DNA of 64,000 bases from Bacteroidaceae bacterium (GCA_017559845.1 JAFYQQ010000001.1:1-64000); one strand, 5' to 3'. Positions 17,501 through 26,401 are shown, counted from the stretch's first letter. The notes: generated by a model from the letters alone, not told the origin. Made by a program: numbers and translations.

Positions 17501-18035
17501 AATCCTTGTCAAGAAGGTCAAGTGTAACTTCAGGACAATGGGTAAGAAGTTCGGAAAACTGATGAAGAGCGTCAGCGCGGCTGTAGAGGCTTTGTCTCAG
17601 GAAGAAATCGCTCAATTGGAACAAGGAAGTGTAACTGTGAGTCTGGCTGAAGGACAGGAAGTTTGCATTGAACGTGAAGACGTGGAAATCTTCAGCGAGG
17701 ATATTCCCGGATGGACTGTTGCCAATGAAGGAAGCCTTACAGTTGCATTGGATATCCAGATTACTCAGGAGTTGAAACAAGAAGGTATTGCCCGCGAGTT
17801 TGTAAAGAGAATCCAGAACCTGCGCAAGGAGAGTGGTTTTGAGATTACTGACCGTATCTGTGTAACCATTGAACATAATGAGCTGACGGACGGCGCATTG
17901 GAGAACTTCAAGGAATATATCTGTGCGCAAGTCTTGGCTGATAGCCTGGATGTAGTGGACGAAATCAAGGGCGATTATAAAGTTCTGGATTTTGAAGATT
18001 TCCAAGGAAAGATTGTAATTGTAAAGAATAACTAA
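14547..18035 (+). CDS. ileS: Isoleucyl-tRNA synthetase
   Basis: 1162 aa from the ATG at 14547; an in-frame TTG at 14526 is less likely. It is a class I synthetase. The HIGH-type motif is in PGIHHVMAR (about residues 57-65) after the FYEGPPSANG signature. The editing (CP1) domain includes WTTTPWTLPSNVAL. GVDQTRGWFFTLH and NKMSKRLGN (KMSKR at 710-714) complete the active site. The long C-terminal extension and the motif forms are those of the eukaryote-like IleRS clade usual in Bacteroidetes. It charges tRNA-Ile in the cytoplasm. It heads a rightward group with the DksA-like gene 44 nt after it, lspA and the DUF4296 gene. Complete and apparently functional. Confidence 0.97.
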   Translation: MSKRFANRSQLNLSQVNKEVLQQWDDEDVFHKSVTEREGCPSFVFYEGPPSANGMPGIHHVMARTIKDTFCRYKTMKGFLVRRKAGWDTHGLPVELGVEKTLGITKEDIGKTISVADYNAACRKDVMKFTKEWTDLTHKMGYWVDLDDPYITYDNRYIETLWWLLKQLYNKNLLYKGYTIQPYSPAAGTGLSSHELNQPGCYRDVKDTTVIGQFKMKNPKPEMAEWGTPYFIAWTTTPWTLPSNVALCVGPKIDYVAVQTYNAYSGEKMTVVLAKALMNMHFNPKAAELALEDYKPGDKLVPFKVVGEYKGTDLVGMEYEQLLPWVKPVSVDEKGNWEDASDKAFRVIPGDYVTTEDGTGIVHIAPTFGADDAFVAKAAGIPSLFMINKKGETRPMVDLTGKFYLMEELDEAFLNACVNKDLYKDYEGRWVKNAYDPQFTVNGKYDEKAAQSAESLDVFICVNMKGENKAFKIEKHVHNYPHCWRTDKPVLYYPLDSWFIRSTAAKERMMELNKTINWKPESTGTGRFGKWLENLNDWNLSRSRYWGTPLPIWRSEEGEEICIGSVEELYNEIEKSIAAGFMTSNPYKEMGFEPGVYNKENYDKIDLHRPYVDDITLVSASGKPMKRELDLIDVWFDSGAMPYAQLHYPFENKEMVDNRTYYPADFIAEGVDQTRGWFFTLHAIATMVFDSISYKNVISNGLVLDKNGNKMSKRLGNAVDPFGAIEEYGSDALRWYMITNSAPWDNLKFDIEGVKEVTRSFFGKLFQTYSFLSMYANVDNWCYEEEDVPMSERPEMDRWIISCLNSLVREVESCYEDYEPTRAGRLIQSFVVDNVSNWFVRLSRKRFWGSAMSTDKLSAYQTLYTCLETVAKLMAPIAPYFADRLYRDLCEATGRDNKSVHLSKFPVADETSIDREKELCMQLAQQVTSMVLSLRKKEDIIVRQPLQRIAIPATDTAQQQRIVSMQHLILEEVNVKELEFVDGQGILVKKVKCNFRTMGKKFGKLMKSVSAAVEALSQEEIAQLEQGSVTVSLAEGQEVCIEREDVEIFSEDIPGWTVANEGSLTVALDIQITQELKQEGIAREFVKRIQNLRKESGFEITDRICVTIEHNELTDGALENFKEYICAQVLADSLDVVDEIKGDYKVLDFEDFQGKIVIVKNN

Positions 18036-18079
18036 TAAGATTCGGAGGGAGGGGACAAACCTTATAGACTTAAATAAAC

Positions 18080-18469
18080 ATGGAAGAACAGAAAAGACGC
18101 TACACAGATGAAGAACTGGAGGAATTCCGCCAGATTATTCTTGACAAGTTGGAGTTAGCAAAACGTGATTATCAAGTATTGATGGACGAGCTGACAAACA
18201 AGAACGACAATGGTGTGGATGACACAATGCCCACATATCATGCGTTGGAAGAAGGAAGCTCGGTTCAGAGTAAAGAGACAATGATGAATATGGCTGTGCG
18301 TGCGCAGAAGTTCATTCAGGGATTGGAAGCGGCCTTGATTCGTATCCAGAACAAAACGTATGGAATATGCCGCGAGACAGGTAAACTCATTCCCAAGGAA
18401 CGTTTGCGTGCCGTACCTCATGCCACATTGAGTATCGAAGCCAAACAAGAACGTGACAAACGCAGATAA
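18080..18469 (+). CDS. TraR/DksA-family protein
   Basis: 129 aa. The N-terminal coiled-coil segment (DEELEEFRQIILDKLELAKRDYQVLMDEL) and the C-terminal region NKTYGICRETGKLIPKERLRAVPHATLSIEAK have the DksA/TraR layout. Only one Cys remains of the classical four-Cys zinc finger, as in many Bacteroidetes members, so zinc binding is doubtful. DksA-type proteins act in the secondary channel of RNA polymerase. It lies between ileS and lspA, a linkage I know as common in Bacteroidales. Confidence 0.85.
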   Translation: MEEQKRRYTDEELEEFRQIILDKLELAKRDYQVLMDELTNKNDNGVDDTMPTYHALEEGSSVQSKETMMNMAVRAQKFIQGLEAALIRIQNKTYGICRETGKLIPKERLRAVPHATLSIEAKQERDKRR

Positions 18470-18513
18470 TTCAATATGTACTGAAGCCTCTGCATAATAG
18501 AAAAACAATTTTG

Positions 18514-19113
18514 ATGAAGAAAAGACAGGCAATAGTTAGTGTGTTGCTCACACTTTTTATCCTTATAACTGATCAGTGGATAAAGGTGGCGGTGAAAACG
18601 GGAATGTATATGTATGAGCGTATCCATGTAACGGATTGGTTCTACATTCTTTTCACGGAAAATAAGGGTATGGCCTTTGGCCTGGAACTGATGGACAAAT
18701 ATCTGCTTACCTCGTTTCGTGTTTTTGCTGTAGGCTTTTTGGCCTGGTATATCACACGCCATATCCGTCGTGGCATAGAGTGGGGCTTCCTTATTTGTCT
18801 GGTCTCAATCCTTGCAGGTGCTGCAGGAAACATTATAGACTGCTTGTTTTACGGATTGATTTTCAACAATCCTCCGGCTCCGATGGTCGCAGAGTTTGTA
18901 CCTTGGGGAACCGGGTATGAGACCTTTATGCAGGGTAGGGTAGTGGATATGTTCTACTTTCCCTTGGTGGAGTGGAATTGGCCTTCCTGGATACCTTATA
19001 TCGGAGGCAACCACTTTGTCTTTTTCAGCCCGATATTCAATTTTGCAGATGCTTGCATATCATGTGGTGTGATCGCTTTGTTACTGTTTTACCATAAGAA
19101 GTTTCAAGGATGA
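18514..19113 (+). CDS. lspA: Lipoprotein signal peptidase (signal peptidase II)
   Basis: 199 aa from the ATG at 18514; a TTG just before it is in frame but not preferred. Four hydrophobic helices are visible. The two catalytic aspartates are D145 in GRVVDMFYF and D179 in FNFADACIS, and the conserved TENKGMAFG and AGAAGNIID segments are present. It is an inner-membrane aspartic protease that removes signal peptides from diacylglyceryl-modified prolipoproteins. The loop between helices (NNPPAPMVAEFVPWGTGYETF) is longer than in proteobacterial LspA, as is usual in Bacteroidetes. The stop overlaps the start of a lipoprotein gene by 4 nt. This genome clearly needs it: more than a dozen lipoproteins occur in this window alone. 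Confidence 0.95.
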   Translation: MKKRQAIVSVLLTLFILITDQWIKVAVKTGMYMYERIHVTDWFYILFTENKGMAFGLELMDKYLLTSFRVFAVGFLAWYITRHIRRGIEWGFLICLVSILAGAAGNIIDCLFYGLIFNNPPAPMVAEFVPWGTGYETFMQGRVVDMFYFPLVEWNWPSWIPYIGGNHFVFFSPIFNFADACISCGVIALLLFYHKKFQG

Positions 19114-20099
19114 GAGTTCATTGGCCCGTCCTTATCCTAATGTTCGTGTTGGTTGGCTGTAAGCCTTCCAAACCATCAGGCGTGCTTTCTGAATCCAGAA
19201 TGGTAAAGATTCTGGTGGATTATCATTTGGCACAAGGAATGGCTGAAGGAAATGACAACGAAACGGAATCACGTTATCTATATGTTCAGGCAGTTTTTCG
19301 TAAGCATAGAATAACCGAAGAACAGTTTGACAAATCCATGGTCTATTATTGTGAGCACGCGGAAGACTTGAGTAAAATTTACATACAAGTAAACAAACGC
19401 ATAGAAGCGTCAGCGGCCATGATGGGCATGGATACTAAGACTCAGCTAAAGTACCATGAAATGTCAAATGAAGGAGATACCGCGAATATTTGGAATCGTC
19501 GTAAGTTTGCTTTGCTGAAGCCAAATTATGTAGAGAACATTTATAGTTTCTCCTTGGATGCTGACTCCAGTTTTTATAAAGGCGACAGTTTCATGTGGAC
19601 TTTCACACCTGAATATGTCATACAGAACGGACGTAAAGAGGCTTTTGCGCAGTTGATAATCTGTTATGAGAATGACAGCGTGGCAAGCAACACGCAAATG
19701 GTGTCTGGTAACCAGGAGATGACGATAAAGGCTTCTCCTTCAAGAAAGCAAGATTCACTACGCATAAAATCCGTTCAAGGTCATGTGTATTTGCCTATAA
19801 AAATGGAGGGTGAAACAGGTTTCCGAATGCTTATGTTGACGGATATTGCTTTGATAAGATATCACAAACCGGGCGCAAAACCGAGCGAGCCTCTGCCTGT
19901 TGAACCGACAGATTCTATAGAGACAGACACAGTACCGGATGAGCGTCAGGCAGCACCGTCGGAAAGATTGTCCCCGGCACAGCTGCGCGATGCACAACCC
20001 CGTGACCAACGTATAAATGTGGTAAAAGAAAAACCAGTAGATCCGCGTCTGCGTCCGTCACGAAATATCAATCAACCTATACGCAGGCAAAACAGATAA
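19110..20099 (+). CDS. DUF4296 lipoprotein
   Basis: 329 aa. A short signal ends in the lipobox LVGC (Cys16). The following segment, SESRMVKILVDYHLAQGMAEG and YVQAVFRKHRITEEQFDKSMVYYCEHAEDLSKIY, is the DUF4296 domain. The C-terminal 70 residues are low-complexity, rich in Pro, Glu and Arg (TDSIETDTVPDERQAAPSERL, then RNINQPIRRQNR). It overlaps lspA by 4 nt (ATGA), so it is translationally coupled to the enzyme that processes it. Its function is not known to me. Confidence 0.82.
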   Translation: MRVHWPVLILMFVLVGCKPSKPSGVLSESRMVKILVDYHLAQGMAEGNDNETESRYLYVQAVFRKHRITEEQFDKSMVYYCEHAEDLSKIYIQVNKRIEASAAMMGMDTKTQLKYHEMSNEGDTANIWNRRKFALLKPNYVENIYSFSLDADSSFYKGDSFMWTFTPEYVIQNGRKEAFAQLIICYENDSVASNTQMVSGNQEMTIKASPSRKQDSLRIKSVQGHVYLPIKMEGETGFRMLMLTDIALIRYHKPGAKPSEPLPVEPTDSIETDTVPDERQAAPSERLSPAQLRDAQPRDQRINVVKEKPVDPRLRPSRNINQPIRRQNR

Positions 20100-20102
20100 C
20101 AA

Positions 20103-20264
20103 TTGAAAAGAGCCTACCATAGATTACTTCTTCCGGAAGGTCAAGTGATAGATGGCCCTCTGGTCGTTGAGACGGATGAGAACGAAGGTTTCCTCAGCTG
20201 GCATATTCTACAGCACGAAGAACCAAATACAATATGGTGTGGCGGAACATATATTTTAAGATAA
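20103..20264 (+). CDS. Small 53-aa protein, TTG start
   Basis: A short frame begins with TTG at 20103, 3 nt after the DUF4296 stop, and ends with TAA at 20262-20264. The product reads (M)KRAYHRLLLPEG, then VIDGPLVVETDENEGFLSWH, and ends IWCGGTYILR. Composition and strand alternation look like a real small protein, and the tight spacing fits an operon. The EEPNTIWCGGTYIL tail recalls the short proteins that follow DUF4296 genes in other Bacteroidales, from memory only. No ATG is available at the right place. Confidence 0.6.
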   Translation: MKRAYHRLLLPEGQVIDGPLVVETDENEGFLSWHILQHEEPNTIWCGGTYILR

Positions 20265-20286
20265 ATAACAATTAACAAGCAAAAAG

Positions 20287-20559
20287 ATGGGAAAGTCAAT
20301 AATTTCAGTTGTGGGAAAAGACACCACAGGCATCATTGCCCGTGTTTGTACATATTTGGCCGAAAATAAGATAAATATTCTGGACATATCACAAACCATT
20401 GTGCAAGACTATTTTACCATGATGATGATTGTGGACACAAGCTTGTTGTCTAAACCATTTTCGGATATGGTAAACGAATTGGAAAAAGTAGGCGAAGAAA
20501 TGGGCGTTCAGGTAAAGTGCCAGCGCGAGGAAATCTTTGAGCGGATGCACCGAATTTAG
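20287..20559 (+). CDS. ACT-domain protein (UPF0237 type)
   Basis: 90 aa, a single ACT domain: SIISVVGKDTTGIIARVCTYLAENKINILDISQTIVQDYFTMMMIVD. This is the UPF0237/GcvR-like stand-alone ACT type, which is thought to bind a small ligand such as an amino acid. It is followed 32 nt later by a DUF711/PFL gene, a pairing found in many bacteria, so the ACT protein probably regulates or is regulated with its neighbour. Confidence 0.9.
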   Translation: MGKSIISVVGKDTTGIIARVCTYLAENKINILDISQTIVQDYFTMMMIVDTSLLSKPFSDMVNELEKVGEEMGVQVKCQREEIFERMHRI

Positions 20560-20591
20560 TCATAGTCTGAAATTATCATAACTTATCCAAG

Positions 20592-21956
20592 ATGATAAAT
20601 ATTAACGAGGTTCTTGAAACCAACAAAATGGTTGAGGAGGAGACACTGGATGTCCGCACCATAACAATGGGTATCAATTTGCTTGAGTGCGCAGACCACG
20701 ACCTTGATACTTGTTGTAAAAAGATATATGATAAGATCACTACTTTGGCACGTAATCTCGTGGCAACGGGAGAGGATATAAGTCGCGAGATAGGAATCCC
20801 GATTGTAAACAAGCGAGTCAGCATAACGCCTATCAGTCTTGTTGGTGGTGCATGTTGTCACACGCCCGAGGATTATGTGAAAATCGCCAAGTCGCTGGAT
20901 AAGGCAGCAAAAGATCTTGGAATAAATTTCCTTGGCGGATATAGTGCTGTGGTCAGCAAGGGTATGACACGTTCTGACGAACTCTTAATCCGCTCAATTC
21001 CGCAAGCAATGAAGGAAACAGAGCGAATTTGTGCCAGCGTAAATGTCGGCAGTACAAAAACTGGCATCAATATGGATGCTGTCCGTTTGATGGGACAGAT
21101 AATCAAAGGAACTGCAGAGGCTACTCGCGAGCACGACTCATTAGGCTGTGGAAAACTGGTGGTTTTGTGCAACGCTCCTGATGACAACCCCTTTATGGCC
21201 GGTGCTTTCCATGGAGTAAGTGAGGACGATGCAATCATCAATGTTGGTGTTAGCGGACCTGGTGTTGTTCATCATGTGCTAAAGGAGATTCGTGGTGCAA
21301 GTTTTGAAATTTTATGTGAAACGATTAAACGCACAGCCTTTAAGATCACGCGTGTGGGTCAATACGTGGCACAGGAAGCGAGCCGCCGTTTGGGCGTTCC
21401 CTTTGGTATTATTGACCTGAGTCTTGCACCAACCCCGGCAGTGGGTGATTCTGTTGCTGACATACTTTGTGAAATTGGGTTGGAGCATCCTGGTGCACCA
21501 GGTACTACTGCAGCATTGGCCTTGCTGAATGACCAGGTGAAAAAAGGTGGTGTTATGGCAAGCAGTTATGTAGGTGGACTGAGTGGCGCTTTTATTCCCG
21601 TCAGCGAAGATCAAGGAATGATTGATGCAGTAACGTGCGGTGCGTTGACATTAGAAAAATTAGAGGCAATGACTTGCGTGTGTTCCGTTGGCCTTGACAT
21701 GATAGCGATTCCTGGTGACACTCCAGCTAGCACCATTAGCGGAATCATAGCTGACGAAGCAGCAATTGGTATGATTAATCAGAAAACAACAGCTGTACGT
21801 ATCATCCCTGTTGTAGGCAAATCCATTGGCGAAACAGTAGAGTTTGGTGGTTTGCTTGGCTATGCCCCAGTCATGCCGGTAAATCGCTATAGTTGCGAAG
21901 CATTTATTAACAGAACCGGACGTATACCTGCTCCGATTCATTCATTTAAAAATTAA
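20592..21956 (+). CDS. DUF711/PFL-family protein (UPF0210)
   Basis: 454 aa, full length for UPF0210. Recognisable stretches are [14 protein letters not shown] near the start, [92 protein letters not shown] and [32 protein letters not shown]. Structural work has linked the family to a pyruvate-formate-lyase-like barrel, but no reaction is established. Paired with the ACT gene upstream. Confidence 0.92.
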   Translation: MININEVLETNKMVEEETLDVRTITMGINLLECADHDLDTCCKKIYDKITTLARNLVATGEDISREIGIPIVNKRVSITPISLVGGACCHTPEDYVKIAKSLDKAAKDLGINFLGGYSAVVSKGMTRSDELLIRSIPQAMKETERICASVNVGSTKTGINMDAVRLMGQIIKGTAEATREHDSLGCGKLVVLCNAPDDNPFMAGAFHGVSEDDAIINVGVSGPGVVHHVLKEIRGASFEILCETIKRTAFKITRVGQYVAQEASRRLGVPFGIIDLSLAPTPAVGDSVADILCEIGLEHPGAPGTTAALALLNDQVKKGGVMASSYVGGLSGAFIPVSEDQGMIDAVTCGALTLEKLEAMTCVCSVGLDMIAIPGDTPASTISGIIADEAAIGMINQKTTAVRIIPVVGKSIGETVEFGGLLGYAPVMPVNRYSCEAFINRTGRIPAPIHSFKN

Positions 21957-21962
21957 TGTGAT

Positions 21963-22958
21963 ATGAAGAAATTTTTCGTAGGCTTATTGGCTTTGTCGTT
22001 AGCTGCTCCAGTATCTTTTGCCAAGAAGCAAAAGGAAATGAGTGGTAACCCAATTATCAAAGGATGGTACGCAGATCCTGAAGGAATCTTCATGGGAGGC
22101 AAATATTGGATATTTCCTACATATAGTGCGCCTTACCGCAAACAACTTTTTTTCGATGCCTTTTCCAGTATAGACCTTGTACATTGGGAAAAGTATGAAC
22201 GAGTATTGGAACAGAAGAATATTCCCTGGCTTCGTATGGCGCTATGGGCACCCTCTATAATCGAGGCTAACAATAAATTCTATCTTTTCTTTGGTGGCAA
22301 TGATGTTCACGAAGGTGAGATTGGTGGAATCGGAGTCGCTGTTTCTGATAAACCTGAAGGACCATATGTTGATGCCTTAGGAAAACCATTGATAAATGAA
22401 ATTGTTAATGGTGCGCAGCCTATTGACCAGTTTGTCTTCCGTGATGATGACGGACAATTCTATATGTTCTATGGCGGATGGGGACATTGTAACATGTGTA
22501 AGCTAAGCTCAGACCTTTTGAGTATTGTACCTTGGGAAGATGGACAGAAATTCCACGAGGTCACACCAAGTCCTTCTTATGTCGAAGGACCTTTCATGCT
22601 TAAACGTAATGGCAAATATTATTTCATGTGGAGTGAAGGTGGTTGGACAGGTCCTAACTATTGCGTGGCTTATGCTATTGCTGATACACCTTTCGGACCT
22701 TTCAAACGTATCGGAAAAATACTTGAGCGTGACCCTGAAGTGGCGGTAGGTGCTGGTCATCATTCTGTGATTAAAGTTCCAGGAAAGGATGAATACTATA
22801 TTATTTATCATCGTCGTCCTCTTTCTGAAACAGATGGCAACAGTCGCGAAACATGTATCGATAAACTAGAGTTTAATGAGGATGGAACGATAAAGCCCGT
22901 AAAGATGACCTTTACTGGTGTTGAAGCCAGAAAGATAAAGAAGAAATATCGTCGTTGA
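21963..22958 (+). CDS. GH43-family glycosidase, secreted
   Basis: 331 aa. The signal peptide MKKFFVGLLALSLAAPVSFA is followed by a five-bladed beta-propeller type domain. The three expected carboxylates are visible: the base Asp in GWYADPEGIF, the pKa-modulating Asp in GAQPIDQFVFRDDDG, and the acid Glu in SYVEGPFMLKRNG. GH43 enzymes act on arabinose- or xylose-containing plant glycans, and the exact linkage cannot be inferred. It starts 6 nt after the DUF711 stop, so it may be co-transcribed, although its role differs. No SusC/D pair or regulator lies nearby. Confidence 0.88.
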   Translation: MKKFFVGLLALSLAAPVSFAKKQKEMSGNPIIKGWYADPEGIFMGGKYWIFPTYSAPYRKQLFFDAFSSIDLVHWEKYERVLEQKNIPWLRMALWAPSIIEANNKFYLFFGGNDVHEGEIGGIGVAVSDKPEGPYVDALGKPLINEIVNGAQPIDQFVFRDDDGQFYMFYGGWGHCNMCKLSSDLLSIVPWEDGQKFHEVTPSPSYVEGPFMLKRNGKYYFMWSEGGWTGPNYCVAYAIADTPFGPFKRIGKILERDPEVAVGAGHHSVIKVPGKDEYYIIYHRRPLSETDGNSRETCIDKLEFNEDGTIKPVKMTFTGVEARKIKKKYRR

Positions 22959-22975
22959 AAACTTTCTTTATACAA

Positions 22976-23021
22976 AAATACAGGTCTACATTTATCTTAT
23001 AGATGATGTGGACCTGTATTT
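22976..23021. terminator. Bidirectional terminator
   Basis: AAATACAGGTCTACAT (22976-22991) pairs with ATGTGGACCTGTATTT (23006-23021), allowing one wobble, between the convergent GH43 gene and the leftward gene at 23048. A and T stretches occur on both sides. Confidence 0.75.
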
Positions 23022-23047
23022 ATTTAATAGGTGTATATTGCTATATT

Positions 23048-24028
23048 TTAGAACAAGCGGTAGCTGATGCGGAAATCTATTACTGGATATACTTTCACGT
23101 TGTTGAAAATATTCATGTACGTCTTTATGCTTGAGCAATAGTCTTTAACGTCATGTGAAAGGCAAGTCCCGTCATGTGTATATACATGAACACCGCCCAG
23201 ATACATGACACCACAGTCAAACGAACAATTTATTTTTTTGTTACGTGATAATGTGTTTCCGTAACCGAATCCTAAGTATGGTCTTATCTTATTAGTCTTA
23301 ATGTAAGACTTGATCATTGATTCTTCATTTGGGAACATTCTATAAGGTTCTCCCTTCTTATGTATAATGTTGCCCATTTCGTCTTTGATGTCATGTCTGT
23401 AGTTGCCCAACACCATACCCATTTTACCGTAATTGAGTATTCTTTCTGCCACATCTGGCGGAAGTTCTAACCCCATGAAAATTTCTTCTTCGTTAAGTAC
23501 TTTATCATAAAGGTTGTTGTATATGTTAACAGCCAGAACCGTTGGTGCATCTGTAATGTCGTTAATTGCTTTTGCCACTTTTTGTCTGCCTGCATAAAAG
23601 CCCAATGTGAAATGCCATTTCTTGTTTTCAAATGGCAATACATCTACTAAGAATTTGAAATTAGTGAACTTAGGACTTCCTACCATTGTAACATGCTCGT
23701 CAGGCTCATACCCGGTAAAGCCTTTCAGCATGTCGGCTAATTTACCGAAGTGGGTCAGGTTGCCGTTGGCATCGAATTTTCCGGTAGGCTCATCACCCAA
23801 TTGTATGCCAAAATCCATATTGTACTTAAAATGTGGCATATAGTCCACTCCAGCTCTTACCTGAAAGAATTGCCCGATGGGAGAAGCGAGTTCTAAACCT
23901 ATGCCGCTTGTTCCAACAGTTGCGCCTAAATCAACATGGTTGAATATCTTGTACTCGTCTGTGGTAAACTGTGCATTGGCTGTACAGAATCCATAAATTG
24001 TACATATAATAATGATTATTCTTTTCAT
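23048..24028 (-). CDS. Predicted outer-membrane beta-barrel protein, unknown
   Basis: 326 aa. The signal peptide MKRIIIIICTIYGFCTANAQ precedes alternating hydrophobic strands (HVDLGATVGTSGIGLELASPIG, FQVRAGVDYMPHF) and a barrel-like C terminus ending in FRISYRLF, with a terminal Phe. The middle (residues 90-230) contains a soluble-looking insertion with EPDEHVTMVGSPKFTNFKFLVDVLPFENKKWHFTLGFYAGR. I do not recognise a named family. It follows the gene at 24048 by 19 nt. Confidence 0.65.
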   Translation of the reverse strand: MKRIIIIICTIYGFCTANAQFTTDEYKIFNHVDLGATVGTSGIGLELASPIGQFFQVRAGVDYMPHFKYNMDFGIQLGDEPTGKFDANGNLTHFGKLADMLKGFTGYEPDEHVTMVGSPKFTNFKFLVDVLPFENKKWHFTLGFYAGRQKVAKAINDITDAPTVLAVNIYNNLYDKVLNEEEIFMGLELPPDVAERILNYGKMGMVLGNYRHDIKDEMGNIIHKKGEPYRMFPNEESMIKSYIKTNKIRPYLGFGYGNTLSRNKKINCSFDCGVMYLGGVHVYTHDGTCLSHDVKDYCSSIKTYMNIFNNVKVYPVIDFRISYRLF

Positions 24029-24047
24029 TTTGGCATAAATGAATTGA

Positions 24048-25166
24048 TTACTTTATGATAATCTTTTTCCCGTTCACTATATAGATTCCTTTGGGGAGTG
24101 ATTTGTCAACCTTATCAGCAACTTTCAAACCAGTTATAGAGAATACACCCTTAACGGTATAGTCAGTTTTTACAGAATTGATACTTTGTCCTTGTTCATT
24201 TTCTTTGTATGCAGCAAGCTGCTCTTCTGTCATCAATTCAAATTCTTCAGGTGAACCAGCAGGTACATTTAGATAAGCCTCATTTGCTGCAAGGTATTCT
24301 TCTTTAGAGATGATGAATCCGAGTTTGCCTTCTGATGTAATTCCCAGCACTCTCATTGTGTTTGCGTCATATTTTGTGCGGGCATCTTTTGACTTGGGCC
24401 TTCTCTCGTTGTTGAAGTAGACTCCTTTCAACATATTGTTGTTGATCTTATTCCCTTTATTAATAAAAAGGTTGAGCTTGTTTGATGAAGGTTCTTCGCT
24501 TCCACATTCAATGATTACAGGAGTGTTGGCTGCAAAAATCTCATCATTAATTTCTTTGATCACAGCAATATGTTTGTAAGTTTCACTTATATAATATGCT
24601 TTCATGCCTTCATTTGCAAAACTAAATGAGAAATCTGCATAGAATGGCTCATAGTATGTATTGTCAATGTTAAAGTTTGGTTTTATCCCAAAGAAATTAT
24701 CTTCAAGATTAACAGGTGTGGCAACCCATTTCCTGTAATCACCTTTGGCTATTGTACCTAGCTGTCCATCGGGAACGTTTGATGTCTCATCATCAGCAAG
24801 GTATTTTCCAATGCTGCCATTGCTTGCATATAATTGATATGTATCTCCCTTAGGATATACCATGACATTGTATCCTATTATTTCATGTACACTCGTTCCT
24901 TGACTGTGAAGATTGTACATATTTCCTCCTTTATCTTCTACATATATAATGCTTGCAGGGTCCGAGATTGTTCGGTTGTGGTTTTTCCATAACTGTATGG
25001 CACCCATGTCTGCACTTGCTGTAGAAATGTTTATTTTTCCAGTATTGTCATAAACATAAACATAACGCTCAGTTGCATAATTATGTACGCGATAAAACCC
25101 ATTCTGCAACTGTGCGTAGCTCACTGTTGTAAACAACAATAAAATATAAGTTAAGATTTTTTTCAT
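24048..25166 (-). CDS. Secreted protein with T9SS-like C-terminal tail
   Basis: 372 aa. The signal peptide MKKILTYILLLFTTVSYAQ is followed by a region beginning LQNGFYRVHNYATERYVYVYDN, a beta-trefoil-like start often found in secreted Bacteroidales proteins. The C-terminal 40 residues, VKGVFSITGLKVADKVDKSLPKGIYIVNGKKIIIK, match the pattern of type IX secretion or surface-sorting tails (G-x-Y-I-V/I-N-G-K/R-K). The central part has no recognised motif. A terminator separates it from the upstream OmpA-like gene. Confidence 0.7.
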   Translation of the reverse strand: MKKILTYILLLFTTVSYAQLQNGFYRVHNYATERYVYVYDNTGKINISTASADMGAIQLWKNHNRTISDPASIIYVEDKGGNMYNLHSQGTSVHEIIGYNVMVYPKGDTYQLYASNGSIGKYLADDETSNVPDGQLGTIAKGDYRKWVATPVNLEDNFFGIKPNFNIDNTYYEPFYADFSFSFANEGMKAYYISETYKHIAVIKEINDEIFAANTPVIIECGSEEPSSNKLNLFINKGNKINNNMLKGVYFNNERRPKSKDARTKYDANTMRVLGITSEGKLGFIISKEEYLAANEAYLNVPAGSPEEFELMTEEQLAAYKENEQGQSINSVKTDYTVKGVFSITGLKVADKVDKSLPKGIYIVNGKKIIIK

Positions 25167-25196
25167 TTTCTTTTCCTTAATAAAAAGACCTGCCTG

Positions 25197-25236
25197 GCCT
25201 TACTTTATTGTAAGGTTGGGCAGGTCATATTTTTCA
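25197..25236 (-). terminator. Terminator of the OmpA-like gene
   Basis: Read on the minus strand, GACCTGCC, then CCTTAC with GTAAGG and GGCAGGTC form a two-part stem, followed by TTTTTATT. It lies 10 nt after the OmpA-like stop. Confidence 0.8.
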
Positions 25237-25245
25237 TAAACGATA

Positions 25246-26373
25246 TTATTTTGCAATGCAAATACTTACGCGATTCTTGTCATTCTCTGCGAAGGGCTGT
25301 TCACTGTCACCCTTAGCTTCGTATGAAATGCGACTTTCTGCAATGCCAAATTTCTTTACCAAAGTATCGGCTACAATCTTTGCACGCTTTTCAGAAAGGT
25401 TCTTGTTAATTGCGATATTACCTGTACCCTTGTCTGCGTGGCCGGTAATTACAACCTTTGCATTGGGGTTGGCTTTCAGGTAATTTGCAATTTCTTCAAC
25501 CTTAGCCATTTCCTCTTTTACAATCTGAGTGGCGCGAATGGTGAAGAAAATTTCACGACGCAGAGGCTCTGCCTTCTTCTCAACGATGCGGTCGCGGTAT
25601 ACAATTTTCTCAACTACCTTTTCAACGGGCTTTTCAACAATCTTCTCAACAATCTGAACCTTTGCAGGGACAGTCTTCTGCTTGGTAGTCTTGCCGAGGT
25701 TAACCTTGGCACCGATCAATCCATTGAAATACCAGTCGCTGTTGCCAGCTTTCTTTGAGTTGTACTTGTCGCTAAGTGTATTTGCAGAAAGTTCCAAACC
25801 AATAGCAACACGCTCGCATACGTTGAAATCAACGTCAATACCTGCGCGTCCTACGAAACGGGCCTTAGAACCGTCCCAAAGATACTGCATGTAGTCTCCG
25901 CCGTAGGTGGGGAACTGCTGTGCAAGAATATCACCGTTTGTAGTCCAAGCTTCGTCGTTGTTGAAGCCGATGTTCGCACCAATACCGGCAAATAAAGTGA
26001 GGTCAACCAAACGGTTTGCCTTGAAACCGCTGAACAGGTTTGTAAGGTTCAATGTGGCATCAACCATGGGCGCCACATAGTTGTAATTCCAATCGTATTG
26101 TGTTCCATTGATTTTAGAACCACCTTTGCTTTGCCATGCATTGACAGCAATACGGGCACCCCACAATGAGGTAAAGTTATATCCCGCTGCAATCTGTGCA
26201 TTGGGAGAGACCAAGTCACCGAATTTAACTTCACCCAAGGTATACTGGCCACCAATTTGGCCGCGTACATACCAATGGGGATTGAAAACGGTCTCTGTAG
26301 TAGTCTGCTGTGCCATCGCTGCTGAGCAACCCATGGCAACCAGTACTGTAAGTAATGTTTTCTTGAAATTCAT
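25246..26373 (-). CDS. OmpA-family outer-membrane protein
   Basis: 375 aa. The signal peptide MNFKKTLLTVLVAMGCSAAMAQ precedes an eight-strand-type barrel (HWYVRGQIGGQYTLGEVKFGDL ... LIGAKVNLG). A Val/Glu/Lys-repeat linker follows (VEKIVEKPVEKVVEKIVYRD). The C-terminal peptidoglycan-binding OmpA domain shows ANYLKANPNAKVVITGHADKG and NLSEKRAKIVADTLVKKFG. It anchors the outer membrane to the wall and is probably an abundant porin-like protein, as its relatives are in Bacteroides. It follows the coiled-coil lipoprotein gene, separated by a GC-rich stem-loop. Confidence 0.93.
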   Translation of the reverse strand: MNFKKTLLTVLVAMGCSAAMAQQTTTETVFNPHWYVRGQIGGQYTLGEVKFGDLVSPNAQIAAGYNFTSLWGARIAVNAWQSKGGSKINGTQYDWNYNYVAPMVDATLNLTNLFSGFKANRLVDLTLFAGIGANIGFNNDEAWTTNGDILAQQFPTYGGDYMQYLWDGSKARFVGRAGIDVDFNVCERVAIGLELSANTLSDKYNSKKAGNSDWYFNGLIGAKVNLGKTTKQKTVPAKVQIVEKIVEKPVEKVVEKIVYRDRIVEKKAEPLRREIFFTIRATQIVKEEMAKVEEIANYLKANPNAKVVITGHADKGTGNIAINKNLSEKRAKIVADTLVKKFGIAESRISYEAKGDSEQPFAENDKNRVSICIAK

Positions 26374-26401
26374 AATTCACTAATTAAATGGGTTGTGTAT
26401 C

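Noticed and set aside
18080..18469. Functional four-Cys zinc finger in the DksA-like protein
   Set aside because: Only one of the expected cysteines is present in the region around GICRETGK.
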